A stretch of DNA of 64,000 nt. Origin: Flavihumibacter sp. UBA7668 (GTDB taxonomy: Bacteria; Bacteroidota; Bacteroidia; Chitinophagales; Chitinophagaceae). Below the pieces are notes generated by a model. The model had not been told where the DNA came from. It did no database searches and worked only from the letters and a program-made list of their open reading frames with translations. The stretch is taken from assembly GCF_002483205.1 (NCBI RefSeq), contig NZ_DLHM01000003.1:434001-498000 (forward strand). Direction: 5' to 3'. The translations under genes were made by a program, and so were the position numbers. Shown in pieces: positions 36,578 through 46,261 of this stretch (its first letter is position 1; the number at the start of each line of letters is the position of its first letter).

Positions 36578-39322
36578 ATGAAATTTGGATGGTTACTGGT
36601 CTTTTTGTTTGTTGGCGTCGCTTATTCGTTTGCACAAAAAACATCACCAGAAAAATTGTCTCTGAGTGGAGAGTGGAACGTTGAGCTTGATATTCCAAAC
36701 AGTTCCCTCCAACGCATTCACTTGCCCGGAACACTTGATGATGCAGGTATTGGCCAGGCATTGGATCTTACACCTAAATTAGACATCAGTACATTGGGCC
36801 ATCTTACACGAAAAGCTGAATATGTAGGAAAAGCGAAGTATACACGTAGAGTCAGTATTCCTAAAAATTGGGGTTCAAAAAAAATTAAATTAATTTTGGA
36901 ACGGGTTCTATGGAAATCGTGGGTTGAAATAGACGGCAAAAAAATTTCGCAAACCGGTGAAAGCCTGGTAGCGGCCCATGAATATGATCTTTCCGGTAAA
37001 CTGATTGCCGGGCACACACATGAGTTAAGCATTATTGTTGATAACAGTAATATTTTTCCGGGCATTAATATCTATGCTAAACAGTATGCGTCTGAGCAGA
37101 GTAGTGAAATGACACATGCGTATACCAATCACACACAAATAAAATGGAATGGTATTTTAGGGGAAATTGCCTTAGTTGCAGAACGAGCCCAACGAATTGA
37201 TAATGTAGTTATAAGTGCGGATCTTAAAAAAAAGGTATTGGAAGTAGAGGTTGCATTAGAGTCAATCAATGCCAGTGATCGATTAAATGCCTATGTAACA
37301 GATCTCAAAACAGGAAAAAACTGGCCCGTCAAGACGGCTAAACTGGCTGCAGCCACCAGACAGGTCAACTTAAAAATTCCATTTGCCGATCATGTTGTTT
37401 ATTGGGATGAATTTAATCCGCAGCGGTACGAATTAGTTACGGTGTTACAATCTGCTATTGGCAAAGATACAACGAGAACAGCATTTGGAATCAGATCCTT
37501 CGAAGCAAAGAATGCGGCACTTTATTTAAACAATCAGCAAATTTTTGTGAGGGGAAATTTGGAATGTGTCATTTTCCCACTTACTGGTTACCCTCCTATG
37601 GATATCCCAAGCTGGGAACTGCTATTTGAAAAAGCGAAATCCTATGGTCTCAATACATTCCGGTTCCATAGTTGGTGCCCGCCATCTGCTGCCTTTACTG
37701 CTGCAGATAAAGTTGGATTTTACCTGCAAGTTGAATTGCCCCACTGGAATCTGAAAGTTGGGGAGGATACTTCAGCCTTTAATTTTCTAAAACGCGAAGC
37801 TCACAGAATAATAAAATCCTATGGCAATCATCCTTCTTTTTTATTCATGAGTATGGGTAACGAACTGGAAGGAGACTTTACAGCACTATCCTCACTTGTA
37901 AATGAGTTGAAACAAAAAGATAAACGCCACCTGTATACAACCACCACTTTTTCTTTTCAAAAAGGAGTTACCGGAATTCCACAGGTAGGGGATGAATATT
38001 TTGTTACACAATGGACAAAAAACGGATGGGTACGCGGTCAAGGTATTTTCAACGATAAGTTGCCGTCGTTTACGGATGATTTTCGCACTGCATCAAAAGA
38101 GATTGCTATTCCTCTGATTTCTCATGAAATTGGACAGTACGCTGTATTTCCTGATATCAATGAAATCAGCAGGTATAAAGGTAATCTGGTGCCGGTAAAC
38201 CTTATTTCGATCAGAGAGGATATGAAGAAAAAAGGCATGTTGCCACTGGCGCCATTGTTTTTACAAGCATCCGGAAAATTAGCAGCTCTTTTATATAAGG
38301 AAGAAATTGAACGTGCCATGAAAACTCCTCAATTTGATGGATTTCAATTATTACAATTGCAGGATTTTCCGGGGCAGGGTACAGCGCTGGTGGGTATATT
38401 AAATGCTTTTTGGGAGTCGAAGGGATTTATTACAGCGGCTGAATTTAAACAATTCAGTGGTGCGCTTGTTCCGCTCATTCGATTTCCCAAGGCAACTTAC
38501 AGTAACAATGAAATATTTTCTGCAAGCATAGAGTTGTCAAATTTTTTTAAGCCTTTGAAAGAGCAACAGTTTTACTGGAAAATAATGGATGATGATAATA
38601 TCGTAATGGCAGATTCAATATTTACAGTTGCGGATGTTGGAGTAGGAAATGTGCTGCCGATTGGTCGTATTGAAGCCGGTCTTGGTACAATTAAGAAAGC
38701 ATCCAGACTTACAGTAGAAGTGGGCATTAAGGGAACGGCCTATCGCAATACCTGGCCAATTTGGGTGTATCCGGCAGATCTAACTGTTACAGAAGGGGCT
38801 GTTTTGGTAACCTTTTCAAAGACTGAAGCTCTGGCTGCATTAAAAAATGGTTCAAAAGTTTTATTATGTCCGCCCCCCGATACCCTAGAGGGTATTCAGG
38901 GTAAATTTGTTCCGGTATTCTGGAGTCCGGTTCATTTCCCTGATCAGCCGGGCACCATGGGATTGCTTATAAAAGATCAACATCCGGCACTGGCCGATTT
39001 CCCTACAGATAGCTACACAAACTGGCAATGGTGGGATCTGGTTACCAAAAGTAAGGCCCTGATTGTAAATGAAATACAGGATGAAGCAATCATAGTTCGT
39101 CCGATTGATAATTTTGTTCGTAATCAAAACCTGGCAAGTTTACTCGAGCTTAAGATGGGTAATGGAAAGTTATTGATATGCAGTTTTGATATTCAACAAT
39201 CTATTTCTGAAAGGTTAACTGCAAATCAGTTAAAATATAGTTTGTTGGAATATATGAACAGTAGTTCATTTAAACCATCTGTAGAATTGAATCCTGAATT
39301 TTTGAATACGTTGTTTAAGTAG
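36578..39322 (+). CDS. Glycoside hydrolase family 2-type enzyme (beta-galactosidase-like)
   Basis: A 914-residue exported protein with a signal peptide (about 1-19, YSFAQ). The N terminus is a jelly-roll sugar-binding domain (about 28-200: LSGEWNVELD, HLPGTLDDAG, YTRRVSIP). An Ig-like domain follows (about 205-315), then a TIM barrel: IFVRGNLECVIFP, GLNTFRFHSWCPP, MSMGNELEGD with candidate acid/base Glu429, and PLISHEIGQYAVFP with candidate nucleophile Glu517. The C-terminal third (about 620-914) is beta-rich and unassigned. Activity on a beta-galactoside or beta-glucuronide is likely from the family; the exact substrate is unknown. It is cotranscribed with galK (32 bases) and the next gene (6 bases). 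Confidence 0.85.
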   Translation: MKFGWLLVFLFVGVAYSFAQKTSPEKLSLSGEWNVELDIPNSSLQRIHLPGTLDDAGIGQALDLTPKLDISTLGHLTRKAEYVGKAKYTRRVSIPKNWGSKKIKLILERVLWKSWVEIDGKKISQTGESLVAAHEYDLSGKLIAGHTHELSIIVDNSNIFPGINIYAKQYASEQSSEMTHAYTNHTQIKWNGILGEIALVAERAQRIDNVVISADLKKKVLEVEVALESINASDRLNAYVTDLKTGKNWPVKTAKLAAATRQVNLKIPFADHVVYWDEFNPQRYELVTVLQSAIGKDTTRTAFGIRSFEAKNAALYLNNQQIFVRGNLECVIFPLTGYPPMDIPSWELLFEKAKSYGLNTFRFHSWCPPSAAFTAADKVGFYLQVELPHWNLKVGEDTSAFNFLKREAHRIIKSYGNHPSFLFMSMGNELEGDFTALSSLVNELKQKDKRHLYTTTTFSFQKGVTGIPQVGDEYFVTQWTKNGWVRGQGIFNDKLPSFTDDFRTASKEIAIPLISHEIGQYAVFPDINEISRYKGNLVPVNLISIREDMKKKGMLPLAPLFLQASGKLAALLYKEEIERAMKTPQFDGFQLLQLQDFPGQGTALVGILNAFWESKGFITAAEFKQFSGALVPLIRFPKATYSNNEIFSASIELSNFFKPLKEQQFYWKIMDDDNIVMADSIFTVADVGVGNVLPIGRIEAGLGTIKKASRLTVEVGIKGTAYRNTWPIWVYPADLTVTEGAVLVTFSKTEALAALKNGSKVLLCPPPDTLEGIQGKFVPVFWSPVHFPDQPGTMGLLIKDQHPALADFPTDSYTNWQWWDLVTKSKALIVNEIQDEAIIVRPIDNFVRNQNLASLLELKMGNGKLLICSFDIQQSISERLTANQLKYSLLEYMNSSSFKPSVELNPEFLNTLFK

Positions 39323-39328
39323 GATAGT

Positions 39329-40480
39329 ATGTTTAAAGTAACCAGCCTTGCATGCCTGATTTTCTTTCCGCAGCATAAATTATTGGCTCAGCAACCAGAT
39401 TTGAGTAAGGTTCCAGGTGTGGTTATTGCTCACCGGCCTGCTGCCTCAAAAGTATTTGTTGGTTCTCCTGCTTTGGTAGCACTTAAAAATGGAAAATATA
39501 TTGCTTCACATGATCTGTTTGGTGAGGGAATGAAGAACCAGCATGTAACCATGGTATACGAATCAACCGACAAAGGAAAATCCTGGATAAAAATTGCTGA
39601 ATTTGTACAATTTTGGTCTAATCTTTTTGAGTTAAATGGCTTGTTATACATGATGGGAGCCAGGCTGCCACAGGGAGATGTAGTCATCAGGGTCTCCAAA
39701 GATGAAGGAAAAACCTGGACAGAACCAATTGATGCACAGAAAGGCATTTTACATGAAGTAAGGCGGGGATATATTGCACATACATCAGCCGTTCCTGTTG
39801 TAATAAATAATGGAAGAATATATCGGGCCATGGAAGAAATGAAACAGCCTGGTCCCTGGGGAAGTTTTAATGCCTTCGTGATGTCTGCTCCCATTACCAG
39901 CGATTTACTAAAATCGTCGAGCTGGACCATCAGCAATAAATTGAGTTATGACAGCAGCCAGTTACATATCGGAACTGCCTGGCTGGAAGGTAATATGGTT
40001 GTTAACGTCAACGGAGAACTTGTAAATATTCTTCGCGTACATAGCAAAACCGATACAATTGCCGCTGTATTGAAAATTGAGCAGAATGGAAGATTGCTAA
40101 GTTTCGATACCGCCAACGGATTTATTCATCTTCCAGGTGCCTGTAAAAAATTTGTCATCAGAAAAGATCCGGTATCCAACAAGTACTGGACCCTCACCAA
40201 TGCAATTCCAACTAAATTTCAGGGGGGTAATGTTGAACGTACCCGAAATACGTTGCAATTATTATGCTCTGCTGATCTGCAAAACTGGGAGAAAAAAAGA
40301 ATCATCTTACAGGGTACGGATATACAGAAGCATGGATTTCAATACGCAGACTGGCAATTTGAAAACAATGACATTATACTGGTTTCCAGAACTGCCTATG
40401 AGGATGGATTGGGAGGTGCAGAAAATCAGCATAATGCTAATATGATTACATTCCACAGAATAATAGATTTCAGAAGATAA
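39329..40480 (+). CDS. Exported sialidase-superfamily (BNR/Asp-box) protein
   Basis: A 383-residue protein with a hydrophobic N terminus ending LLAQQ (about 1-21). Two Asp-box repeats of the form S-x-D-x-G-x-x-W are clear: STDKGKSW (79-86) and SKDEGKTW (123-130). The spacing and surrounding strands fit a sialidase-type beta-propeller. The sialidase arginine motif FRIP is not seen, so true sialidase activity is doubtful. The enzyme is more likely a hydrolase of another linkage in the same glycan. It is the last gene of the locus, 6 bases after the GH2 gene. Confidence 0.75.
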   Translation: MFKVTSLACLIFFPQHKLLAQQPDLSKVPGVVIAHRPAASKVFVGSPALVALKNGKYIASHDLFGEGMKNQHVTMVYESTDKGKSWIKIAEFVQFWSNLFELNGLLYMMGARLPQGDVVIRVSKDEGKTWTEPIDAQKGILHEVRRGYIAHTSAVPVVINNGRIYRAMEEMKQPGPWGSFNAFVMSAPITSDLLKSSSWTISNKLSYDSSQLHIGTAWLEGNMVVNVNGELVNILRVHSKTDTIAAVLKIEQNGRLLSFDTANGFIHLPGACKKFVIRKDPVSNKYWTLTNAIPTKFQGGNVERTRNTLQLLCSADLQNWEKKRIILQGTDIQKHGFQYADWQFENNDIILVSRTAYEDGLGGAENQHNANMITFHRIIDFRR

Positions 40481-40502
40481 CGGGAGATTTATTTTATTAT
40501 AA

Positions 40503-41357
40503 TTGGTATATTTCAATAAACTAGCCGGCTTGGAAACCAGGTTTTACCTCCCCCACCCGCTTTTGCGAGATAGTATTCATTGCATAATGCCCGTACATGC
40601 CATTTTTGAGCGGGATGACCCAACTGCCAGCTGCATCTATCAACCAACACCGCAAAACTCCCTGTTCATCTACCTGCGCGATCCGATAAGTGCCCGATTT
40701 GATGAAAACACTCCTTATATCCGGCAACCACTTGCCGTTATAGTTGGGCCTCAGGTCAGTCCGGTTAGTTTACGTTTACACCAGGAGCACCTGGCCATTC
40801 GGGTTGGATTTCATCCGGCCGGATTATACCGCTTGTTAGGCATGTCTTTGCATGAACTGGTGGATAAAAGTTTTGATGCAACCGATTTTTTCGGAACACC
40901 ACTCACAAGTTTAGTGAACATGTTACAACATTGTATTGATTTCGATGAAATGGTAAATTTGATGGAATCCTTTCTGATAAAACAACTGGCGCATCAAAAA
41001 GTAATACTTCCATTTGACCTCGCCATGCAGGAACTCTTAAAATCCAATGGCACACTTCCCATTGATCAGGTAGCTTCCCTCGCCTGTTTAAGCAACCGCC
41101 AATTGGAACGGGTTTGCAAAGAAAGAATTGGACTTCCTCCTAAGTATTTTGCAAGACTGATCCGGTTTTCAAAAGCCTATCGTATGCGGGAAGAAATGCC
41201 TGCAACCACCTGGACAAATATCGCCCATACGGTTGGTTATTATGACCAAATGCACCTCATTCGGGATTTCAAAGAATTTGCCCGGCAAACACCCCGTGGA
41301 ATTGAAAAAGAACTGGATCGAATGCCAATGAAAATGCAGCGTAACCTCCGGCTATAA
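40503..41357 (+). CDS. AraC-family transcriptional regulator
   Basis: A 284-residue regulator in the longest frame. The N-terminal half (about 12-155) resembles the DUF6597 effector domain: FYLPHPLLRDSI, SLRLHQEHLAIRVGFHPAGLYRLLG. The C-terminal half has the AraC DNA-binding domain: LPIDQVASLACLSNRQLERV, CKERIGLPPKYFARLIRFSK and WTNIAHTVGYYDQMHLIRDF. No ATG lies near the expected start; TTG codons at 40503 and 40530 are the candidates, and the second fits the family start better. It follows the locus by 22 bases but has a different sensor domain from the first AraC protein, so it may respond to something else. Confidence 0.85.
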   Translation: MVYFNKLAGLETRFYLPHPLLRDSIHCIMPVHAIFERDDPTASCIYQPTPQNSLFIYLRDPISARFDENTPYIRQPLAVIVGPQVSPVSLRLHQEHLAIRVGFHPAGLYRLLGMSLHELVDKSFDATDFFGTPLTSLVNMLQHCIDFDEMVNLMESFLIKQLAHQKVILPFDLAMQELLKSNGTLPIDQVASLACLSNRQLERVCKERIGLPPKYFARLIRFSKAYRMREEMPATTWTNIAHTVGYYDQMHLIRDFKEFARQTPRGIEKELDRMPMKMQRNLRL

Positions 41358-41418
41358 TGTCGCGTTTGTACTATTTGCCTGCAAAATCCTGATAGAATTT
41401 TGTTGCAAATAATCAGTC

Positions 41419-42252
41419 ATGAAATCATCTTTCCTTTTCTGCCTGCTTGGCACCCTGATAACAAGTTCAATTTTTGGTCAGGATTATTCAAAACTTGGAA
41501 AGCTTACAAAAAAAGAGTTCAATGTTTATTACAGCAAAGGATATGAATCCAAAGCAACAACTATTGCGAATCGGGTACATTTAGCCTATCAATACTACCA
41601 TCAACTCCTGTCCTTTCAACCGGATGTGGATGTATTGGTGTTGAATGAGAATGATTGGGCACGCTATTCAAATCAGAAATTGGTTTATGGCATGCCACAT
41701 TATGATGACAAAAAAACATTGATTGTAGCCGCGCACGATAACCCTTTCTGGAAAAGTTTCCATCCTGAACGCAGTATGGAAGATTTTTTCGAACTACTTG
41801 CCCTGCATGAACTTGCCCATGCTTTTCATATGCAGGCTGCCATCCAATTACAACGCAAATGGATGGCTGAATTATATTGCAACCTTTTATTACATACCTA
41901 TATTGCCGAAAAAGAACCGGAATCCCTGCCTGCACTTACAACATTTCCCAAAATGGTAATTGCTGCAGGCACGAGTGAGTATCCTTACACGGGTTTGGAT
42001 GAACTGGAAAACAACTATGAAAAAATCGGACGTGAATTTCCAAAAAACTATGGATGGTACCAAAGTAACTGGCATGCTGCAGCGGGTAAATTCTACGATG
42101 AGAAGGGCCCCCTCTTTGCTCAAAAAATCTGGATAGCATGTCAACAACAACCTAACCGATTAGCAGATCCTGCCTGGAAAAACTGGTTGCGCTCCAATGA
42201 TTTGCTGCCTATACTAAAGATGATGGAAAGTTGGCCGGATTTCGGACCTTAG
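41419..42252 (+). CDS. Putative exported zinc metalloprotease (gluzincin-like)
   Basis: A 277-residue protein with a signal peptide (about 1-20, SSIFG). The zinc motif HELAH is at 130-134 in ELLALHELAHAFHMQ, with candidate third ligand Glu151 in KWMAELYCN, the arrangement of gluzincins. Aromatic-rich sequence around it is compatible with a short thermolysin-like fold. I recognise no named family. It lies between the AraC gene and a dehydrogenase-like gene (18-base gap) on the plus strand. The substrate is unknown. Confidence 0.65.
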   Translation: MKSSFLFCLLGTLITSSIFGQDYSKLGKLTKKEFNVYYSKGYESKATTIANRVHLAYQYYHQLLSFQPDVDVLVLNENDWARYSNQKLVYGMPHYDDKKTLIVAAHDNPFWKSFHPERSMEDFFELLALHELAHAFHMQAAIQLQRKWMAELYCNLLLHTYIAEKEPESLPALTTFPKMVIAAGTSEYPYTGLDELENNYEKIGREFPKNYGWYQSNWHAAAGKFYDEKGPLFAQKIWIACQQQPNRLADPAWKNWLRSNDLLPILKMMESWPDFGP

Positions 42253-42270
42253 CCTGCTAAATAGTTAGTT

Positions 42271-43119
42271 ATGATCGCATTTATCGGCACCGGGCTGCTG
42301 GGATCCAATTTTACCAAAGCCCTGTTGAAAAAAGGAGAAAAAGTGCAGGTATGGAACCGTTCCTCGGAAAAAGCAACGGCTTTGGAAGCAGACGGTGCCA
42401 TCGCTTTTAATGATATAAAGGACGCTGTTCGTGGCACCAAACGCATTCACCTGACCCTCTCGGATGACGCATCCGTTGATGCTGTATTAGCCAGTGCAGA
42501 AGAAGCCATTCAGCCAGGCAGCTTTATCCTTGACCATACCACAACCACGATGAAGGGCGCCATTGACCGCACAAAAAACTGGGCTGCCAAAGGAATTCAT
42601 TACGTGCATGTTCCCGTGTTTATGGGGCCGGCAAATGCACTTGAAAGCACCGGATTTATGCTGATTTCTGGTAATGCGGAACAATTGGAACAGGTTATGC
42701 CCATGATTACACCCATGACAGGTAAAGTAATCTATTATGGCAAAGAACCGGGTCGCGCAGCCGCCATCAAGCTAATGGGAAATTCCTTTTTGATAACCAT
42801 GACAACCGGTATTGCAGATATGCTTGCTATTGCTAAATCGATGGATATTCCCAATGCGGATATCACCAAATTATTCGACAACTGGAATGCAGGGGCAACC
42901 GCACCAACCCGACTGGCACGTATGTTGAGTGGCAACTACGACCAGCCGTCCTGGGAATTACAAATGAGCAGGAAAGATGCCCGTCTGATGTTGGATATCG
43001 CCGAACAAGCCGGTAAACATCTCGCTATCTTACCCGCCTGCGCAGCCGAAATGGATCGCTGGCTGGAGAAAGGAATGGCACAGAAAGACTGGACCATTAT
43101 CGGATCGGACCATATTTAA
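42271..43119 (+). CDS. NAD(P)-dependent beta-hydroxyacid dehydrogenase-like protein
   Basis: A 282-residue cytoplasmic oxidoreductase. The Rossmann start is FIGTGLLGSNFTKALLKKG with WNRSSEKA, where Arg and Ser after the second strand suggest NADP preference. A later block, FILDHTTTTMKGA, corresponds to the substrate-binding loop of 3-hydroxyisobutyrate dehydrogenases, and KLMGNSFLI includes the catalytic-type Lys followed by Asn. The helical C-terminal domain covers about 160-282. Substrates of this superfamily vary (hydroxyisobutyrate, tartronate semialdehyde, imines), so I give none. It is followed after 57 bases by the TlpA-like gene. Confidence 0.85.
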   Translation: MIAFIGTGLLGSNFTKALLKKGEKVQVWNRSSEKATALEADGAIAFNDIKDAVRGTKRIHLTLSDDASVDAVLASAEEAIQPGSFILDHTTTTMKGAIDRTKNWAAKGIHYVHVPVFMGPANALESTGFMLISGNAEQLEQVMPMITPMTGKVIYYGKEPGRAAAIKLMGNSFLITMTTGIADMLAIAKSMDIPNADITKLFDNWNAGATAPTRLARMLSGNYDQPSWELQMSRKDARLMLDIAEQAGKHLAILPACAAEMDRWLEKGMAQKDWTIIGSDHI

Positions 43120-43176
43120 CCGACTCTTGTCACAAGCTGAGCTTTTTTTAGTAAATCATTTGGTAATTTTCAGGAT

Positions 43177-43698
43177 ATGAAGAAAATATTATGGGTAAGC
43201 ATACTGGTCGGCATTATACTGACAGGTTGCGATAATTCCATGAAACCCAGGACCAGTAATAGTTTTGAGGAAATGAACCAGAAAAACAAACTGGCGGGAT
43301 CACCATTACCCTCCGTGAAGCTGGTAAATATAAAGAATGAACCCTTTGATCTTGCATCTTTAAAAGGGAAAAAACTGCTGGTTAATTTATGGGCCTCCTG
43401 GTGCCTTCCCTGCATAGAAGAAATGCCCTCACTGGATGAACTCTACGCTAAAATGGATACCTCCAAATCAACCATCGTTCTCTTATCCGTGGATAAAGAC
43501 CGTAAAAAAGGAGTTGAATTTGCTTTAAAAAACGGGATTCAATCACCTGTTTATTTTGCAGAACAGACCCTTCCTTCTTTATTTGAAGTATCAGGCATTC
43601 CAACCACCTTTATTTTTAATGAAAAAGGAGAACTGGTTGATCGGATCGAAGGTGCCCGCAACTATAATTCAGCGGCCTACCACGAGTTTTTTCAGTAG
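43177..43698 (+). CDS. TlpA-like thiol-disulfide oxidoreductase lipoprotein
   Basis: A 173-residue lipoprotein with lipobox ILTGC (Cys18). The thioredoxin fold (about 45-170) has the active site WASWCLPC with Cys76 and Cys79, and the cis-proline region SGIPTTFIFNEKGE. It probably keeps periplasmic cysteines reduced, for example in cytochrome c maturation or envelope stress. It lies 23 bases before a metallophosphoesterase gene, with which it may share a transcript. Confidence 0.9.
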   Translation: MKKILWVSILVGIILTGCDNSMKPRTSNSFEEMNQKNKLAGSPLPSVKLVNIKNEPFDLASLKGKKLLVNLWASWCLPCIEEMPSLDELYAKMDTSKSTIVLLSVDKDRKKGVEFALKNGIQSPVYFAEQTLPSLFEVSGIPTTFIFNEKGELVDRIEGARNYNSAAYHEFFQ

Positions 43699-43721
43699 TT
43701 TAGGGAAACAGTTCCTCCAAC

Positions 43722-44714
43722 ATGAAAAGAAGAGATCTACTCCAACTGCTCACCGCAGCTGGATTGGGAGCCGGTCTTCCTGCCTGGTCGGTTCCCGGAG
43801 CACCTGAAAAAACAAAGCGAACCGGAAGTTTTTCACTCGATGGAACCCGCTTAAAGTTTTTTCATCCGAAAATCAAAAAAGAGTTTAAAACAGTGATGAT
43901 TGCGGATACCCATCTTTTCCGGGATGATGAAAGAGGATTGCCCTTCCAAACCTATAGTGCCCGCATGGCCAAAGCGTATAATCAAACCAACCATTATTTA
44001 ACCGGCGAACCCACCAATCCAGAAAAAAGCCTGGTTGCATCCCTCGAACTCGCGGCAAAAAACAAGGCAGAACTCGTAACACTCATTGGAGATATAGTCA
44101 GCTTTCCTTCCGAAGCAGCAATAGAATTTGTGGTGGAAAAAATGCGCAGTGCGGGTTTACCTTACCTCTACACCGCAGGTAATCACGACTGGCATTATGA
44201 AGGTATGCAGGGCTCCATGGCTGATTTACGGAACGATTGGATCCAAAAGCGCTTACTACCGCTCTATCAACAGAATGACCCCATGATGCAGGTCACAGAA
44301 TTGCACGGCGTCCGGATCCTTGTATTCGACAATTCGAACTACCAGATCAGCGCAACTCAATTGCAATTTCTCCAACAACAATTACAGACTTCACAGCCAG
44401 TCCTGGTAATGCTACATATTCCATTATATGCACCCGGCCGGTCAGTTGGTTATGGTTGTGGCCATCCGCAATGGGGAGCAAAAGCAGATCGCAATTTTGA
44501 TTTGGAGCGAAGAGAGCGCTGGCCCGAAAGTGGACATACTGTTGCCACAATGGAGTTTCATCGCACCGTGTTTACTTCCCCCGCAATTATAGGGGTATTA
44601 GCCGGGCATATACATCGTCCATCATTAGACATTATCAACGGTATTCCACAGGTGGTAACGGAAGCCAATGCAGTGGGTGCCTGTCTTGAAATTGAATTTA
44701 TCCCAACAGCATAA
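43722..44714 (+). CDS. Exported calcineurin-like metallophosphoesterase
   Basis: A 330-residue phosphoesterase. An N-terminal MKRRDLLQLLTAAGLGAG looks like a Tat-type signal but with only one RR and no clear consensus. The metal-binding motifs are ADTHLFRD, TLIGDIVSF, AGNHDWHY, VMLHIPL and AGHIH, in the normal order. The cargo or substrate is not evident; nucleoside phosphates or lipids are possible for this family. It lies 14 bases before a serine hydrolase gene on the same strand. Confidence 0.88.
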   Translation: MKRRDLLQLLTAAGLGAGLPAWSVPGAPEKTKRTGSFSLDGTRLKFFHPKIKKEFKTVMIADTHLFRDDERGLPFQTYSARMAKAYNQTNHYLTGEPTNPEKSLVASLELAAKNKAELVTLIGDIVSFPSEAAIEFVVEKMRSAGLPYLYTAGNHDWHYEGMQGSMADLRNDWIQKRLLPLYQQNDPMMQVTELHGVRILVFDNSNYQISATQLQFLQQQLQTSQPVLVMLHIPLYAPGRSVGYGCGHPQWGAKADRNFDLERRERWPESGHTVATMEFHRTVFTSPAIIGVLAGHIHRPSLDIINGIPQVVTEANAVGACLEIEFIPTA

Positions 44715-44728
44715 ACCAATTCTTTCTT

Positions 44729-46237
44729 ATGTTTTATCAGATTAGAATTCTCCTGATTTTCGTTTGTGCCTTACCGCTTATGGCTGCCTATTCTCAGAAT
44801 ACGGATCTTACAAAACTCTCAGATGGATTTGCAGAAGTGGATAAATTATTCACCGAATTTGCTGCAAAATCAAACAATCCCGGTTTCGTATATGGCATCG
44901 TAGCAAATGGGAAATTAGTGCACCTCAAATTTTCAGGTATGGCGAACCGGGAAAAAAAGTCTGCAGTTAATCCAGAATCAGTTTTCCGCATCGCTTCCAT
45001 GTCCAAAAGTTTTGCAGGAGTAGCCATTTTGCAATTGAGAGATCAGGGCAGGTTACAACTGGATGAACCAGCCCATCTTTATATTCCTGAACTGGTTAAT
45101 ACAAACTACCTCACTACAGATGCCAGTCCGATTACCATCCGTCAATTAATGACTCATGCTGCAGGTTTTCCTGAAGACAATCCCTGGGGCGACCGACAAC
45201 TTGGTATATCCGATGAAGAAATGCATGCCATGTTTAAAAAGGGCATCTCCTACTCCACCGTTCCAGGCACTGCCTATGAATACAGTAATATGGGTTTTGC
45301 CATGCTGGGTGCCATAATAAAAAAAGTATCTGGCATGTCCTACCAGGAATATATACAACAATATATATGGAAGCCAATTGGCATGTTTCATACGTATTGG
45401 GAGTATGCTGATGTTCCGGATTCCACACTGGCCATTGGTTACCGCTGGATAAATGATGACTGGGTGGCGCAACCACTTGAGCACGATGGCGCTTATGGCA
45501 TCATGGGGGGCATACTTACCACTGCAGAAGACTTTGCTCGCTATATGAGCTTTATGCTGGGTGCCTGGCCTGCAAGAAATGAGCCGGATAATGGGCCGCT
45601 TAAACGAAGCTCCCTGCGGGAAATGCAACATCCCTGGAACTTTGCCGGATTAAATCCAGGTTATAAATACCCGGATGGACGAACCTGCCCCATCAGCTCG
45701 GGTTATGGGTACGGGCTTCGCTGGTCGAGCGATTGCGATGGAAGGGTTACTGTGGGACACAGTGGAGGATTACCAGGATTTGGAAGTAACTGGGCCATAT
45801 TGCCTGATTATGGTATCGGAATTGTAAGTTTCATCAACCAGACCTATGCACCTGCTTCCAGATTAAATACAGAGGCAATTGATCTGTTAATTAAAAAAAC
45901 TGGTCTGCAGCCCAGAAACATTCAACCTTCACCAATTCTGATACAACGTCAAAAAGAACTAACTGCTTTTTTACCAGATTGGAAAAACGCAGAAAAATCA
46001 GAGAGCTTTGCCGAAAATTTCTTTCTGGATTATCTGATCGATAGTCTCCGTAAAGAGTCCGCAGAGCTTTTTAGGAAAGCAGGAAAAATAATCCGAACCG
46101 GTGAAATGAAACCCGAAAACAATTTACGGGGAACCTTTATACTATACGGTGAAAAAGCCAATATCCGCATCTACTTTACTTTATCTCCGGAAACACCTGC
46201 CAAAATTCAGGAATTCCGTATTCGCATGGAAAAATAA
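44729..46237 (+). CDS. Serine hydrolase, class C beta-lactamase family
   Basis: A 502-residue exported protein with a signal peptide (about 1-22). It carries the SxxK motif SMSK (Ser90, Lys93), the YxN motif YSN (Tyr185), and HSGG (His344) as the third motif. The catalytic domain covers about 35-390 and a C-terminal extra domain (about 390-502) is typical of Bacteroidota homologues. Such proteins act as D-amino peptidases, esterases or lactamase-like enzymes. The exact substrate is unknown. It is probably cotranscribed with the phosphoesterase and the VOC protein behind it (24 bases). Confidence 0.9.
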   Translation: MFYQIRILLIFVCALPLMAAYSQNTDLTKLSDGFAEVDKLFTEFAAKSNNPGFVYGIVANGKLVHLKFSGMANREKKSAVNPESVFRIASMSKSFAGVAILQLRDQGRLQLDEPAHLYIPELVNTNYLTTDASPITIRQLMTHAAGFPEDNPWGDRQLGISDEEMHAMFKKGISYSTVPGTAYEYSNMGFAMLGAIIKKVSGMSYQEYIQQYIWKPIGMFHTYWEYADVPDSTLAIGYRWINDDWVAQPLEHDGAYGIMGGILTTAEDFARYMSFMLGAWPARNEPDNGPLKRSSLREMQHPWNFAGLNPGYKYPDGRTCPISSGYGYGLRWSSDCDGRVTVGHSGGLPGFGSNWAILPDYGIGIVSFINQTYAPASRLNTEAIDLLIKKTGLQPRNIQPSPILIQRQKELTAFLPDWKNAEKSESFAENFFLDYLIDSLRKESAELFRKAGKIIRTGEMKPENNLRGTFILYGEKANIRIYFTLSPETPAKIQEFRIRMEK

Positions 46238-46261
46238 CCTTTATCATAAAAAAAGAAAGCC

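Noticed and set aside
43125..43155. Terminator-like CTTGTCACAAG followed by a T run
   Set aside because: The stem is four bases with a three-base loop and is separated from the T run by several bases. Not a convincing terminator.
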